Below are positions 43,743 through 52,738 of a DNA stretch of 53,596 bases, in pieces; within the stretch, counting starts at the first letter, position 1; each line of letters begins with the position of its first letter. The position numbers were made by a program, and so were the translations under genes. This stretch comes from Pseudomonadota bacterium (GTDB taxonomy: Bacteria > Pseudomonadota > Gammaproteobacteria > Steroidobacterales > Steroidobacteraceae): positions 1 to 53,596 of the forward strand of contig JANYAE010000036.1 of assembly GCA_025355105.1 (NCBI GenBank). Reading direction: 5' to 3'. Under the pieces are notes generated by a model. That model ran no database searches. It saw only the letters and a list, made by a program, of their open reading frames with translations, and was not told the origin of the DNA.

Positions 43743-44135
43743 ATGAAGTCCAAGAGGCTGAACAGCATCTGGTCGGTAACGGTCGCGCTTGTCGTCTGCA
43801 GCGCGTGGACTGCGGCCGCGGCTGCGGCGCCGCCGGCGACGACAGCGGATGCCGCGTCAACCAAGCCTTGTCCGAAGAGCGGCGCGAAAGTGCTCGTCAC
43901 CGCGATGGGAATCGTCACCTTGAACGGCAAGGTTGTGCCGGTGGACAGCCTCACGTCCGCCCTGAGCGCGCTCGCGCCGCGTCCCACTGAAGTCTGCTAC
44001 TTCCGCGAGAAACCGAAGGGTGAGGCGCCAGCCGCGGTCAAGATCGCGGTGAATGCCATCATCTCGACGCATCTGCCGATCTCGTTCTATTCGGACTCCT
44101 CGTTCGCGCACCGCGCGGCGATGCCGATCCACTGA
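43743..44135 (+). CDS. Exported small protein, possibly ExbD-like domain
   Basis: 130 residues from the ATG at 43743, with GGAG nine bases ahead. A signal peptide ends near 'AAAAAAP' (residue 28). The mature part 'KVLVTAMGIVTLNGKVVPVD' and 'LTSALSALAPRP', then 'VKIAVNAIISTHLPISFYSD', resembles the periplasmic domain of ExbD/TolR proteins ('lNG-x-x-V...L...L'). However, the conserved transmembrane Asp of ExbD is absent because the membrane segment is a cleavable signal. It may be a free-standing periplasmic relative. Neighbouring genes give no further clue. Confidence 0.6.
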   Translation: MKSKRLNSIWSVTVALVVCSAWTAAAAAAPPATTADAASTKPCPKSGAKVLVTAMGIVTLNGKVVPVDSLTSALSALAPRPTEVCYFREKPKGEAPAAVKIAVNAIISTHLPISFYSDSSFAHRAAMPIH

Positions 44136-44256
44136 ACCCTCCCCGTGCGACCGATCGGCGCGCGGGGATGCGCCAGGCGCCAGCTTGCGCGCGACGGCGC
44201 GGCTCGCGGGCCGACGGCGATCGGTGCCAGGCCGAATTGAATGCAGAGCGTCATTC

Positions 44257-44565
44257 ATGGACTCGACGAAGACCGCGGCCGCAATGGGCCTCGTGGCGCT
44301 CGCCGGCATCACCTGTGCCTCAGGGGGCCTGAGCTCGGGCCGGTGGAACGAGTCTCATGCGGTGAGCCACTATATCGATCTGCGTCCCGCGCTGATCAGC
44401 GCGCCCGGCGTCGGCCTGCTGAGGGCGGGCGGCATGCTCGGCTGGCAGGAGAAAACCAGCGAGGCCTTGGAGGCGAGGCAGGCGGCGCTCGAGCCCGATA
44501 GTGACCGCGGTCGTGCTCGCCTTCTGGGACCGCGCCGGGCGATGATCGGCGGCAGTGCGGGGTGA
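44257..44565 (+). CDS. Possible small exported protein
   Basis: 102 codons from the ATG at 44257. The N-terminal 'TAAAMGLVALAGITCASGG' could be a signal peptide or lipoprotein signal. The rest lacks recognised motifs and the C-terminal third is arginine-rich, as expected from spurious high-GC reading. The gene may be decayed. Low confidence. Confidence 0.3.
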   Translation: MDSTKTAAAMGLVALAGITCASGGLSSGRWNESHAVSHYIDLRPALISAPGVGLLRAGGMLGWQEKTSEALEARQAALEPDSDRGRARLLGPRRAMIGGSAG

Positions 44566-44635
44566 CCGAACGGTGCGCGCTCCGGCACCCTGGCGCCTGC
44601 TCCGGTCGTCGCGAACAGACTGAGGTGCCAAGCCG

Positions 44636-45424
44636 ATGCTGCGCCTGACGCCCGCCTCGAGCTCACGTCCGTGGACGCTGGTCCTCATCACGGCGACCGC
44701 ACTGCTCGGCGCCTGCGCACCGCTCAGACCTGCGCCGGAACAGGTGCCGCCGCCGGCCTCCGAGCCGGCCCATCCGGCGGAGTCCGCGGCGCGAGCGCCG
44801 GCCGGCGTTGACGCTCCCGAAGTCAACGAGCGTTATGCCGGGCAATACCGCGCAACCGCCAAGACCCGCTTCGCGCTGCTGAACGGCGCGCCGGCACCGA
44901 CCGAATCCTTCGCCGACCTCGAGGCGCTGCGGGCGTTCCTCAAGGCCCAGATCGACGTGCTGATGCGCCGGCGCTACGCGCACCTCGGCGGCGCAGGCGC
45001 CGACGCCTCTGGCCGAGTCAGCGAAGAACGCCACAACGTCACCGTCGTCGCCTACATCCACGCCGTCAAGCACGAGTCCGGCGCGCACGGCGACCGGGAC
45101 TTTCACATCATGCTCGGCAGCAGCGCGACCGCGGGCGGCGGGATCTTCATGACCGCCGAAGCGAGCGCGCTGCCCGCCGCCGGCGAGCAACGGCCGCAGC
45201 TCGCGCAAGCTCGCCGCGCGCTGCTGTCGATCCTGGGCACGTGCCGCTGTGACGGCCGCTTCATGCCGGTGTCGCCGCCGATCCGCGTGCAGGTCACGGG
45301 ATCCTTGTTCTTCGATGGCGCACACGGCATCGGCAGCGTCGGCCCGCCCTACGCCAAGCCCTACACTGTCTGGGAGATCCATCCGCTGCTCAGCATCGAG
45401 GCGATCGCGGCTGGCCCACAGTAG
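44636..45424 (+). CDS. Lipoprotein of unknown function with His/Asp-rich core
   Basis: 262 residues from the ATG at 44636. The lipobox 'LLGAC' places the lipidated Cys at residue 27, followed by a Pro/Ala-rich spacer. Core motifs are 'RHNVTVVAYIHAVKHESGAH' followed by 'GDRDFHIMLGSS', then 'VQVTGSLFFDGAHG' and 'TVWEIHPLLSIEA'. A cluster of His, Asp and Glu suggests metal binding or hydrolase activity. The 'WEIHP' ending recurs in a family of hypothetical proteins I cannot name. A probable outer-membrane or periplasmic lipoprotein. Context: one of several small exported proteins in this stretch. Confidence 0.75.
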   Translation: MLRLTPASSSRPWTLVLITATALLGACAPLRPAPEQVPPPASEPAHPAESAARAPAGVDAPEVNERYAGQYRATAKTRFALLNGAPAPTESFADLEALRAFLKAQIDVLMRRRYAHLGGAGADASGRVSEERHNVTVVAYIHAVKHESGAHGDRDFHIMLGSSATAGGGIFMTAEASALPAAGEQRPQLAQARRALLSILGTCRCDGRFMPVSPPIRVQVTGSLFFDGAHGIGSVGPPYAKPYTVWEIHPLLSIEAIAAGPQ

Positions 45425-45507
45425 CGTCAGCCGCGACCCGCGACGGCGCCGAGACGGCGGTTGCGGCTACGTATGTCCTTGTGCCAAGGCGCGAGTCGTC
45501 TCGCGCC

Positions 45508-45891
45508 ATGAGCAGACGCACCGGCCCCGCGAGCGCTCTGCCGTTGTCGCTCGCGACACTGGCCGCCAACCTCGTGGCGCAAATCCAGCGTCGCTATGGT
45601 CCCGGCCTGGCACCCGCGACCGCTTACCGTCGCTTCGCCACCGAGGCCGGCGTGAGCCTCGGCGAGGTGCAGCGCGTCATCAGCGGCACGACCTCGATCG
45701 GGCTCGACCTGCTCGAGCGGCTGGCCGACACGCTGAACGTGCGCGTCGCCGACCTGCTGCTCGGCCCTGAGGCCGAGCGCCATTCCGACGGCGATGGCGA
45801 GGAGCTCCAGCGTCGCGATCGCCGGCTGCCGGTCGAGGAACGGGCCTTTCTGCTGCAGATGGCGCGCTACCTCAACCGCCGCCGCGGCTAG
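45508..45891 (+). CDS. Small XRE-like helix-turn-helix regulator
   Basis: 127 residues from the ATG at 45508. Residues about 35-90 hold a helix-turn-helix of XRE/Cro type: 'YRRFATEAGVSLGEVQRVIS' then 'GTTSIGLDLLERLADTLNV' and 'RVADLLLG', the usual closing pattern. A basic C-terminus follows ('ERAFLLQMARYLNRRRG'). It may control neighbouring genes of the accessory stretch. Confidence 0.8.
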   Translation: MSRRTGPASALPLSLATLAANLVAQIQRRYGPGLAPATAYRRFATEAGVSLGEVQRVISGTTSIGLDLLERLADTLNVRVADLLLGPEAERHSDGDGEELQRRDRRLPVEERAFLLQMARYLNRRRG

Positions 45892-45909
45892 GCGAGCGCC
45901 GCGGCGCGC

Positions 45910-46746
45910 TCACCCGGCCGGCGTGTCGAGCAGCTCGCAGTGCGTTTCGTCTGCGGTGATCGGGCCGACGCAGCTGACGCGCTTCGCCTCCTTGCCGCCG
46001 TGCCGGAAGCCCGCGGTCGCTTCGACGCGAAACGCCCGGGCGATGTTGGCCACCGCGTGCATGCGCGCAGGATCAAGCGGATCGGCGTAGCCGCTCTTGG
46101 TGTGCGGGAAGAAGCGCTGCTCGAGCAGGTGGTAGCTGCACTTGCCCTGCGACATGCCGTTGGCGGTGATCTCCCACGGCGGGCAGCCGTTGCTGCCGGT
46201 CAGTCCAGTGCGCACGTAGCCGACCGCTTCGGCGGCGCGCGCGCGGACCTCGTCGAGGACCTTCCGCGCCTGCGGCTGCTCGAGGCTGCCGAAATCGACC
46301 CGCACCGCAATGAATGGCTGGCCGGCGGCGAGCCGCTGCTGCCAGTCATCGTCGAGCCGGACGCGGACTTCGCCGGTTTCGGTGAAGGTGTATGCGCCCA
46401 TCGCCTGCGGGTGCGGCTTGAGCACGTGGCGCTCGAGCAGCGTCGCCTTCAGCCGCGGCGCATCGAGCATCTCGAGCCGGAACAGCGCGAGCTCGAAGGC
46501 GCTCGTCTTGAGCTCGCGAAGCTGCATCACGGTCTGCTCGAGCGTGGCACCGACCGCGAGCGCTGCGGCACCGGGCTCGGCCTCCGCCGTCTTCTCGGCC
46601 GGCGCGGCCGGTCCCGATGCGGTCGCCGCCGCAATGGCCGAGCTTGCCGCGACGGCCGAGGGCGCGGCCGCCTTCGGCGGAGCATCCGGCGCGCAGGCGA
46701 CCGCTGCGAGTGTCGCACCGAGCATCAGCATCAGCTTGCGCACCAT
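45910..46746 (-). CDS. Exported lipoprotein of unknown function
   Basis: 278 residues from the ATG at 46746, selected because GGAG lies six bases upstream and it opens a lipoprotein signal ('LMLMLGATLAAVACAPD', lipobox VAC at residue about 17). An Ala/Pro-rich linker of about 50 residues follows, then a mixed domain with 'AYTFTETGEVRVRLDDDWQQ' and 'GKCSYHLLEQRFFPHTKSG', with several cysteines in the second half ('GCPPWE', 'GKCSYH', 'VSCVG', 'HCELLD') that could form disulfides. No named family recognised. Convergent with the XRE-type gene. Confidence 0.72.
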   Translation of the reverse strand: MVRKLMLMLGATLAAVACAPDAPPKAAAPSAVAASSAIAAATASGPAAPAEKTAEAEPGAAALAVGATLEQTVMQLRELKTSAFELALFRLEMLDAPRLKATLLERHVLKPHPQAMGAYTFTETGEVRVRLDDDWQQRLAAGQPFIAVRVDFGSLEQPQARKVLDEVRARAAEAVGYVRTGLTGSNGCPPWEITANGMSQGKCSYHLLEQRFFPHTKSGYADPLDPARMHAVANIARAFRVEATAGFRHGGKEAKRVSCVGPITADETHCELLDTPAG

Positions 46747-46870
46747 CATCGCTCCTCGCATCGCCGCGGCCGGCGGCCGCACGGCGTCCATCGAGCACAT
46801 TCTAAGCGCTTGACGAACCAGCCGCCGCCGGCGTCAACCGAAGCGGCATCGGACCCTCAGCACGCGGCCG

Positions 46871-47194
46871 CTAACCGAGCAGACGCCAAAGGACGTAGGC
46901 CAGTCCGAGCAGCAGCGCGAGCAGCCACCACCTTCCGCGCCGCGCATTCCCCGGCGCACTGCGGTCATCGGCAAGCGGCGCCGTCGGCGTGCCAGACGTG
47001 GGAGCGGCACGAGAGCGGGAATTCGTCGTATAGCTGAGGCCGGTGCCGGGCAGGCCGACCGTCGCGCGCGTGCCGCGCCGGCCGACCGTGAGCCAGGCGC
47101 CGCGGCCGCCGATGCTGGTGCTGACGCCGGACTTCGACAGGTTGATGCGCACGCCGGGGAGCAGTCGGATGCGACGCTGAAAGCGAAAGCCCAT
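46871..47194 (-). CDS. DUF4236-domain membrane protein
   Basis: 107 residues, ATG at 47194. 'GFRFQRRIRLLPGVRINLSK' and 'SGVSTSIGGRGAWLTVGRRG' followed by 'VGLPGTGLSY' is the DUF4236 signature. A linker and a C-terminal membrane segment ('WWLLALLLGLAYVLWRLL') follow. Function unknown; the domain often accompanies membrane or stress-related proteins. Confidence 0.92.
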   Translation of the reverse strand: MGFRFQRRIRLLPGVRINLSKSGVSTSIGGRGAWLTVGRRGTRATVGLPGTGLSYTTNSRSRAAPTSGTPTAPLADDRSAPGNARRGRWWLLALLLGLAYVLWRLLG

Positions 47195-47284
47195 CGCGGT
47201 GGCCTCAGGCGCGCCGGCGATTGCGGCCGGCGGCGCCGAGGATACGCGCCCGACGGCCGGTGCGGCGAAGTGGCGGTCGCACCG

Positions 47285-48634
47285 CTAAGGCGCAAGCTCG
47301 GCCGGCGGATAGACGACGCCGGCCTTCATCACGAAGCGCACGTGCTCGAGCCGGGTGACGTCGGCGAGCGGATCGCCGGCGACCGCGACGATGTCCGCGT
47401 ACTTGCCGGTCTCGACGCTGCCAAGCCGGTCGCTCCAGCCCATGAGCTCGGCGGCGACCACGGTCGCGGCGCGCAGCGCCTGTTCCGGGCTCATGCCGTA
47501 CTTGACCATCCACGCGAACTCGCCGGCCGGGTTGATGTGCCAGTCGAAGCCGCCGATGTCGGTGCCGAAGGCGATCTTGACGCCCGCCTTGAGCGCGCGC
47601 CGGAAGGTCTGCTCGTGGATGTCGCGCATCGCGAGCCACTGCGGCGCGCCGGCCTTGGCGCGGCCCTCGGCCACGTATTCGCCGACGAAGATCGTCGGCA
47701 CGTAGTAGATGCCCTTCTGCACCATCGTGCGCAGGTCCTCGTCGGCGATGTAGTTGCCGTGCTCGATCGAGTCGACGCCGGCCTCCACCGAGTTGTGCAC
47801 GCCGTAGAGCGCCATCGCGTGCGAGGCCACCTTGTGCCGCTGCCGGTGCGCCTCGTCGACGATCGCCCGCAGCTCCTCCAGCGTGAAGGTCGGGATGTCG
47901 TCGAGCACTCCGTTCGGCAGCACGCGGTAGTTGCGGTCCGAGTACACCTTGATCCAGTCGGCACCGTGCGCGAGTTGCTCGCGCACCGCACGTCGCCCGC
48001 CGTCGGCGCCGTCCACCTCCTGAACGCCCTTCGGCAGCGACAGCCCGGGCGCGTAGCCGAGCAGCGGATAGGCACCGGTGACGTCCATCGCCCGCGTCGC
48101 GACCTGCATGCGCGGGCCCGGAATGATGCCGTTCTCGATTGCCCGCTTGACGTCGACGTCGGCGTAGCCGGCACCTTCGGTCTCGACGTCGCGGATCGTC
48201 GTAAATCCCCACGACAACACCCGGCGGGCGTTGACGGTGGCGAAGATGGTGCGGTACTCCGGCGACTGCTTGAGCAGCTGCTCGTCATAGTCGGCGGCCG
48301 TGATGTCGCCCTGCAGCAGTACATGGGTGTGGGTGTCGATGAGCCCCGGCAGGCAGGTGAGCGCCGAGAGGTCGGTGACCTCCCCTGCCGGCGGCGCGCC
48401 GCTGGCCGGGCGCACCGCGCCGATACGCTCGCCACGCACCTCGATCAGCACCGGCCCGGCGAGGCGGCTGCCCTTGCCGTCCCAGAGCGCGCCGCAGCGC
48501 AGCCATTTCGAAGGCGCTCCGTCCGCGGCGGCGGCACGGGCCGCGCTGCCCCCGCTCGTGGCGAGCGCGAGCGTCGCCAGCGCGCCGAGCGCGAGCGCTC
48601 GCGCCGCCCGGTTGATTCCGTCAGCTGTCGTCAT
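47285..48634 (-). CDS. Exported amidohydrolase (imidazolonepropionase/prolidase-like)
   Basis: 449 residues from the ATG at 48634 (purine-rich ribosome site upstream); the longer frame to 48664 lacks one. A signal peptide runs to about residue 34. Metal-binding motifs of the amidohydrolase superfamily: 'LPGLIDTHTHVLLQGD' (HxH), later His in 'KVASHAMALYGVHNS' and 'GVDSIEHGNY', and the metal Asp in 'VKIAFGTDIGGFDWH'. The superfamily hydrolyses amides, peptides or cyclic compounds; exported members of this branch often act on Xaa-Pro or carboxyl-terminal peptide bonds. The neighbour is a sortilin/BNR-type protein. Confidence 0.9.
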   Translation of the reverse strand: MTTADGINRAARALALGALATLALATSGGSAARAAAADGAPSKWLRCGALWDGKGSRLAGPVLIEVRGERIGAVRPASGAPPAGEVTDLSALTCLPGLIDTHTHVLLQGDITAADYDEQLLKQSPEYRTIFATVNARRVLSWGFTTIRDVETEGAGYADVDVKRAIENGIIPGPRMQVATRAMDVTGAYPLLGYAPGLSLPKGVQEVDGADGGRRAVREQLAHGADWIKVYSDRNYRVLPNGVLDDIPTFTLEELRAIVDEAHRQRHKVASHAMALYGVHNSVEAGVDSIEHGNYIADEDLRTMVQKGIYYVPTIFVGEYVAEGRAKAGAPQWLAMRDIHEQTFRRALKAGVKIAFGTDIGGFDWHINPAGEFAWMVKYGMSPEQALRAATVVAAELMGWSDRLGSVETGKYADIVAVAGDPLADVTRLEHVRFVMKAGVVYPPAELAP

Positions 48635-48684
48635 CGCACCCTCCCCCGCGCCGCGGTGCGGCATTCCGGCCTCGTGAGCTCAGC

Positions 48685-51600
48685 TCACTCCTCGTCCGCC
48701 ACGTCGCGATCAACAGGCTCCGGCAGCTCGGGGCGCAGCACCGAAAGACCGGCGCCGTGCAGGCGCGCATTCAGCGCCGCCAGCTCAGCCTCGAGTCCGT
48801 GCCAGCCCGCGAGCAGCGGCGCAAGTTCGGCGGTCGCCGCGTCGGTGGCCTGCAGCTGCGCCGTGGTCGGCGCCGCATCGGCGCGGTTCACGGCCGAGTA
48901 GAGCTCCTCAACATGGCCCTGCACGCCCGGCAGCCGGGCTGGCGCGGCCGTCGCCGCCTCCGGCGTGTCGAGGAGCGCCGCCAGGCGCGCCTCGGTGGCC
49001 TGGATCGCGTCGGCCACCGCGGCGCTCTTCGGCAGCGCCTGCAGCTGCGCGCGCAGCGAGCGTGAGGCGCCGAGCGCCTGCGTCGCGTCGGTCAACAGTG
49101 TCGCGAGTCGTCTAGAGAGACTGAGCTCGGCGGCATAGCCGTCCGCCGCCAGCGCCACGCGCGGATCCGGCCGCAGGCTGAGCGGCACCTCAAAGTGCCG
49201 GCCGTCGACCGTCAGGCGCACGCGGTAGTTGCCCGGTGCAGCGACCGGCCCGAAGGGCTCGCGCGGCGTCGCGTGCGGCACGGCGGAAATCGGGTAACCG
49301 TGGCTCGCCGCCAGCGGCGCCGGGTAGCGCAGGTCCCACACGAAGCGGTGCATGCCGGCGCTGCGCGCGAGCGCGTGCGGCTCCTCGACCCAGTACGGCG
49401 GAATGAGCTGGCGGGCGAGCTCGGCGGCGCCGAGGCCGACGCGGTCGTCGCTTGCGTAGCGGCGCACCACCGCGCCGGCGGCATCGAGGACCTCGAGCAC
49501 GACGACACCCTTGGCCTCATGCGGCAGGTAGTACTCGAGCACCGCGCCGGCCGGCGGGTTCGCCGCAGTCGGCTCATCCGGCGCGATCGGCGTGTCGCTC
49601 CAGGTGCTGCGTTGCAGACGGTAGGCCGGCGCCGGCGCGAGCAGGAACGGCTCACGAAGCTTCGCCTCGCTGAGCGCGCGCAGGCGCGTGATGTCGTCGA
49701 GCACCCAGAAGCCGCGGCCATGGGTCGCGACCACGAGGTCCGCGCCCTGCACCGCGAGGTCGCGCATCGAGGTGTGCGGCAAGTTGCCCTGCAGCGAGTC
49801 CCAGTGGTCGCCGTCGTCGAACGACACCCAGACGGCGTGCTCGGTGGCCGCGTACAGCAGCCCACGCCGCAGCGGATCCTCGCGCACGGCGTTCACCGGT
49901 GCGTCCTCCGGGAGCCCGGCGCCGATCGGCTGCCAGCTCTTGCCGGCGTCGCGGCTGCGGTAGATAAAGGGATGCAGGTCATCCACCCGGAAACGGCTCA
50001 CCGACAGGTAGGCAGTCGCGGCGTCAAAGTGCGAGGCCTCGATCTGGGTCACCTTGCTCCAGGCCGTGAGGCCGGGAGGCGTCACGTCCGACCAGTGTCC
50101 GCCGCCGTCCAGCGTCAGCCACACGAGGCCATCGTCGGTGCCGGCCCAGAGCGTGTCGCCGACGAGCGGCGACAGGCCGAGCGAATAGATCGCGCCGCGC
50201 TGCTTTTCGGCGCCTGGCAGGTGCAGCCGGCCGACGCTCGGCGGCACACCCGGCTCGGCGCGCGTCAGATCCGGGCTGACCGCGGTCCAGCTGGCGCCGC
50301 CGTCGCGGGTCCGGTAGAGCCGGTTGGCCGCGTAATAGAGCGTGTGCGGATCGAGCGGCGCGAACAGCAGCGGCTCGGTGCGGTCGGCGCGCACGCCCTC
50401 GCCGCGCACCGGCAGCGGCGTCACGTTCTGCACCTGGCCGGTGGACCAGCGGAACTTCGACACCTCGGTGCGGCCCGCGCCGTAGATGACGTCCGCGTCG
50501 AGCGGATCCGGCGCGACGTAGCCGTACTCGATGACGCCGACCGGCCGCCAGTCGCGCACGGTGATCTCGCCGTCGTTGCCGCGGCTCGCGATACAGACCG
50601 AGCCGCTCTCCTGCTGGCCCGAGCAGACGCGGTACGGGAAGGTCGGCGTGATGCCGACGTGGTAGAGCTGCGCGGTGGACTGGTTGAGCCAAGAGCTCCA
50701 CGTCACGCCGCCGTTGACCGTGATGATCGCGCCCTGGTCGGCCACCAGCGCGATGACCCTGGGATCCGTCGGGCTCACCCACAGGTTCTGGTAGTCGTCG
50801 CCGCCCGGTGCGCCGCGCCACGAGCTCCAGGTCTTGCCGCCGTCCACCGACTTCACGGCGACGATGCTGGCGCTGTAGACGACGTCGGCGTTCTGCGGAT
50901 CGACGCGCACCATCGGCAGGTCACCGCCGCCGATGCGCAGCGCCGGCCGCGGGTCCTCGGTCGCGCGCGCGAAGTGCTCGCCGCCGTCATCCGAGCGATA
51001 GAGCCCGAGGCCGGCCGCCGAGGCGTATTCGGAGGGCGCGGTGGTCGAGATCGCGAGGTAGATGCGCTGCGGCTCGCTCGGCGCGATCGCGATGTTGAGC
51101 TGCGAGAGCGTCGCCGGCAGCCCCGCACCGAGCTTGCGCCAGGTCGTGCCGCCGTCGGTGGACTTGTAGAGACCGCCGCCGTCGCCATTGAAGGAGTTCT
51201 TGTCCTCGGAAGGCCCGAGCCGGCCTTCCCAGAGGCCGGCATAGAGGGTGTCCGGATGCTTCGGGTCGATCGCGATCGCGCAGCCGCCGGTGTTCTCGTC
51301 CTTGTAGAGCACGCGCTGCCAGCTCTGGCCGCCGTCGAGCGAGCGGTAGATGCCGCGCTCCTCGCTCGGCCCGTACGGGTGGCCAAGCACCGCCGCGTAC
51401 ACCCGGTTGAGGTCGCGCGGGTCCACCGCGAGTTCCGGGATCTGCTGCCCGCCGCGCAGGCCGAGGTGCACCCAGCTCTTGCCGGCATCTGCCGAACGGT
51501 AGATGCCGTCGCCGACCGACAGGTCCGGACGGTGCAGGCCCTCGCCGCTGCCGACGTAGACGACGTTCGGGTCCGACGGCGCGACCGCGATGGCGCCGAT

Positions 51601-51876
51601 CGACTGGGTCGGCTGCTCATCGAAGATCGGCTGCCAGCTGCGGCCGGCGTCATCGGTCTTCCAGACGCCGCCGTTGACGGCGCCGATGTAGAACACGTTC
51701 GGCTGGCCCGGCACGCCGGCAACCGCGCGCGTGCGGCCGCCGCGCGGCGGCCCGAGGTTGCGCCAGTGAAGATCCTGGTAGGCGCCCGGCGGCAAATGCT
51801 GGGCAAGTGCCGGGTTGGCGACGAGCGCACCCAGGGCGGCGGCAAGCGCCGCGGCGATGACCGATAGCTTGTACAC
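48685..51876 (-). CDS. Large exported sortilin/BNR-type beta-propeller protein
   Basis: 1063 residues from the GTG at 51876, where a signal peptide ('VIAAALAAALGALVANPALA') begins; the ATG at 51912 would add 12 hydrophilic residues. Residues about 40-660 form two BNR/VPS10-like propellers with repeated 'S.D.G.SW' motifs ('KTDDAGRSWQPI', 'RSLDGGQSWQRV', 'KSTDGGTTWRKL', 'KSVDGGKTWSSW', 'YRSRDAGKSWQPI'). The C-terminal 300 residues hold a beta-sandwich part ('HRFVWDLRYPAPLAAS', 'GNYRVRLTVDGRHFEVPLSL') then helices. This matches exported 'sortilin-like/WD40-YVTN-BNR' proteins common in protein-degrading proteobacteria; role unknown, often suggested in peptide or glycan handling. Next to the amidohydrolase, probably the same transcript. 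Confidence 0.9.
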   Translation of the reverse strand: MYKLSVIAAALAAALGALVANPALAQHLPPGAYQDLHWRNLGPPRGGRTRAVAGVPGQPNVFYIGAVNGGVWKTDDAGRSWQPIFDEQPTQSIGAIAVAPSDPNVVYVGSGEGLHRPDLSVGDGIYRSADAGKSWVHLGLRGGQQIPELAVDPRDLNRVYAAVLGHPYGPSEERGIYRSLDGGQSWQRVLYKDENTGGCAIAIDPKHPDTLYAGLWEGRLGPSEDKNSFNGDGGGLYKSTDGGTTWRKLGAGLPATLSQLNIAIAPSEPQRIYLAISTTAPSEYASAAGLGLYRSDDGGEHFARATEDPRPALRIGGGDLPMVRVDPQNADVVYSASIVAVKSVDGGKTWSSWRGAPGGDDYQNLWVSPTDPRVIALVADQGAIITVNGGVTWSSWLNQSTAQLYHVGITPTFPYRVCSGQQESGSVCIASRGNDGEITVRDWRPVGVIEYGYVAPDPLDADVIYGAGRTEVSKFRWSTGQVQNVTPLPVRGEGVRADRTEPLLFAPLDPHTLYYAANRLYRTRDGGASWTAVSPDLTRAEPGVPPSVGRLHLPGAEKQRGAIYSLGLSPLVGDTLWAGTDDGLVWLTLDGGGHWSDVTPPGLTAWSKVTQIEASHFDAATAYLSVSRFRVDDLHPFIYRSRDAGKSWQPIGAGLPEDAPVNAVREDPLRRGLLYAATEHAVWVSFDDGDHWDSLQGNLPHTSMRDLAVQGADLVVATHGRGFWVLDDITRLRALSEAKLREPFLLAPAPAYRLQRSTWSDTPIAPDEPTAANPPAGAVLEYYLPHEAKGVVVLEVLDAAGAVVRRYASDDRVGLGAAELARQLIPPYWVEEPHALARSAGMHRFVWDLRYPAPLAASHGYPISAVPHATPREPFGPVAAPGNYRVRLTVDGRHFEVPLSLRPDPRVALAADGYAAELSLSRRLATLLTDATQALGASRSLRAQLQALPKSAAVADAIQATEARLAALLDTPEAATAAPARLPGVQGHVEELYSAVNRADAAPTTAQLQATDAATAELAPLLAGWHGLEAELAALNARLHGAGLSVLRPELPEPVDRDVADEE

Positions 51877-51982
51877 GCAGCTCGACTCCGGCGGACAGGA
51901 GACGGCGAGCATAGCCCACCTGCCGCGCCGCCGCGGGCCCGCGGCCGTCGCGCCCGGGGCGCTCGCGACCGGCGCCTTCGCC

Positions 51983-52426
51983 CTAGTGCGCGACGCGCGC
52001 CGCGGCGATGTACTCGTCGATCTGCTGCTCGAGCACCGGCAGCGGCGCGCCGCCGTTGCCCGAGCACGGCATCATGGAATGCACGCAGGTCAACGCGCGC
52101 GCCGAGTTCGCGACGGGCCCGGCCGTGAGCTCGAGGATCTCAAGCTCGCCCATCTTGTAGGCCCGCGCCTGCTCGGGCCAGGCGATGTAGCGGTCCACCT
52201 CGGTGCGCACCTCGTGCAGCGAGAGCGCGGTGTTAGGGGCGAGGTATTCGAGCGCCTGCTGCCGGCTCCAGCCCTTGGCGCGCAGGCCGGTACCGACCAG
52301 CCGGCAGGCGCGCCACATCTCCTACGTCAGGCGCCCGAAATTCTCGTACGGCGTGCGGTCCATCCCCATCTCGATGCCGAGCTTCTCCGAATACAGGCCG
52401 CAACTTTCGCCGAAGGTATGCGGATG
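51983..52426 (-). pseudogene. DUF885-family gene, C-terminal fragment with in-frame TAG
   Basis: Reading the minus strand from about 52426: 'HPHTFGESCGLYSEKLGIEM' then 'TPYENFGRL', matching the zinc-site part of DUF885 peptidase-like proteins (family usually 'H.FGEGWGLYSE'). After 'GRLT' a TAG stop (52325-52323) interrupts the frame, which resumes exactly as the family does: 'EMWRACRLVGTGLRAKGWSR', 'EVRTEVDRYIAWPEQA'. The N-terminal two thirds of the gene are absent. It is a broken remnant. The remaining downstream frame opens at the ATG at 52318. Confidence 0.85.
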
Positions 52427-52738
52427 CAAGCGCGTCCACCGCGGGCCGCGACTTGAGGCCGGCAATGGCCCGCTTACGGTCCAGAACGGGTGGCTATTTT
52501 TCCCTTACGTTACATTATATTACATAGATAACTTCAGGTATTTCCCCGCCCGTGTTGCGACGTGCGATGCGCCGCCGGTCGCGGCCACGCGCGGCAGCCC
52601 AAGCCGTGAATCCACGCGTCCGTTTTGGGTACACTCGATCGATGCGAAGAAGAAGCACTCCGCGCCGCGCGCGCCGCACCGGCACCCTCCTCCTCCTGTC
52701 TCGGACCTCAGCGCGCTGCCGCCGGCGGATGACCGCGC
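52427..52738. other. AT-rich spacer upstream of the SIR2-like gene
   Basis: About 312 bases with no supported gene. A patch at 52490-52535 is strikingly AT-rich for this genome, with TTAC repeated three times (52505, 52510, 52520) and TATATT inside. Farther on, TACACT near 52627 could be a -10 box. The whole is the likely promoter region of the SIR2-like gene. Confidence 0.5.

Noticed and set aside
37408..46870. A second island inserted at tRNA-Val
   Set aside because: The stretch is accessory in character, but I found no copy of the tRNA-Val 3' end at the far side and no integrase.
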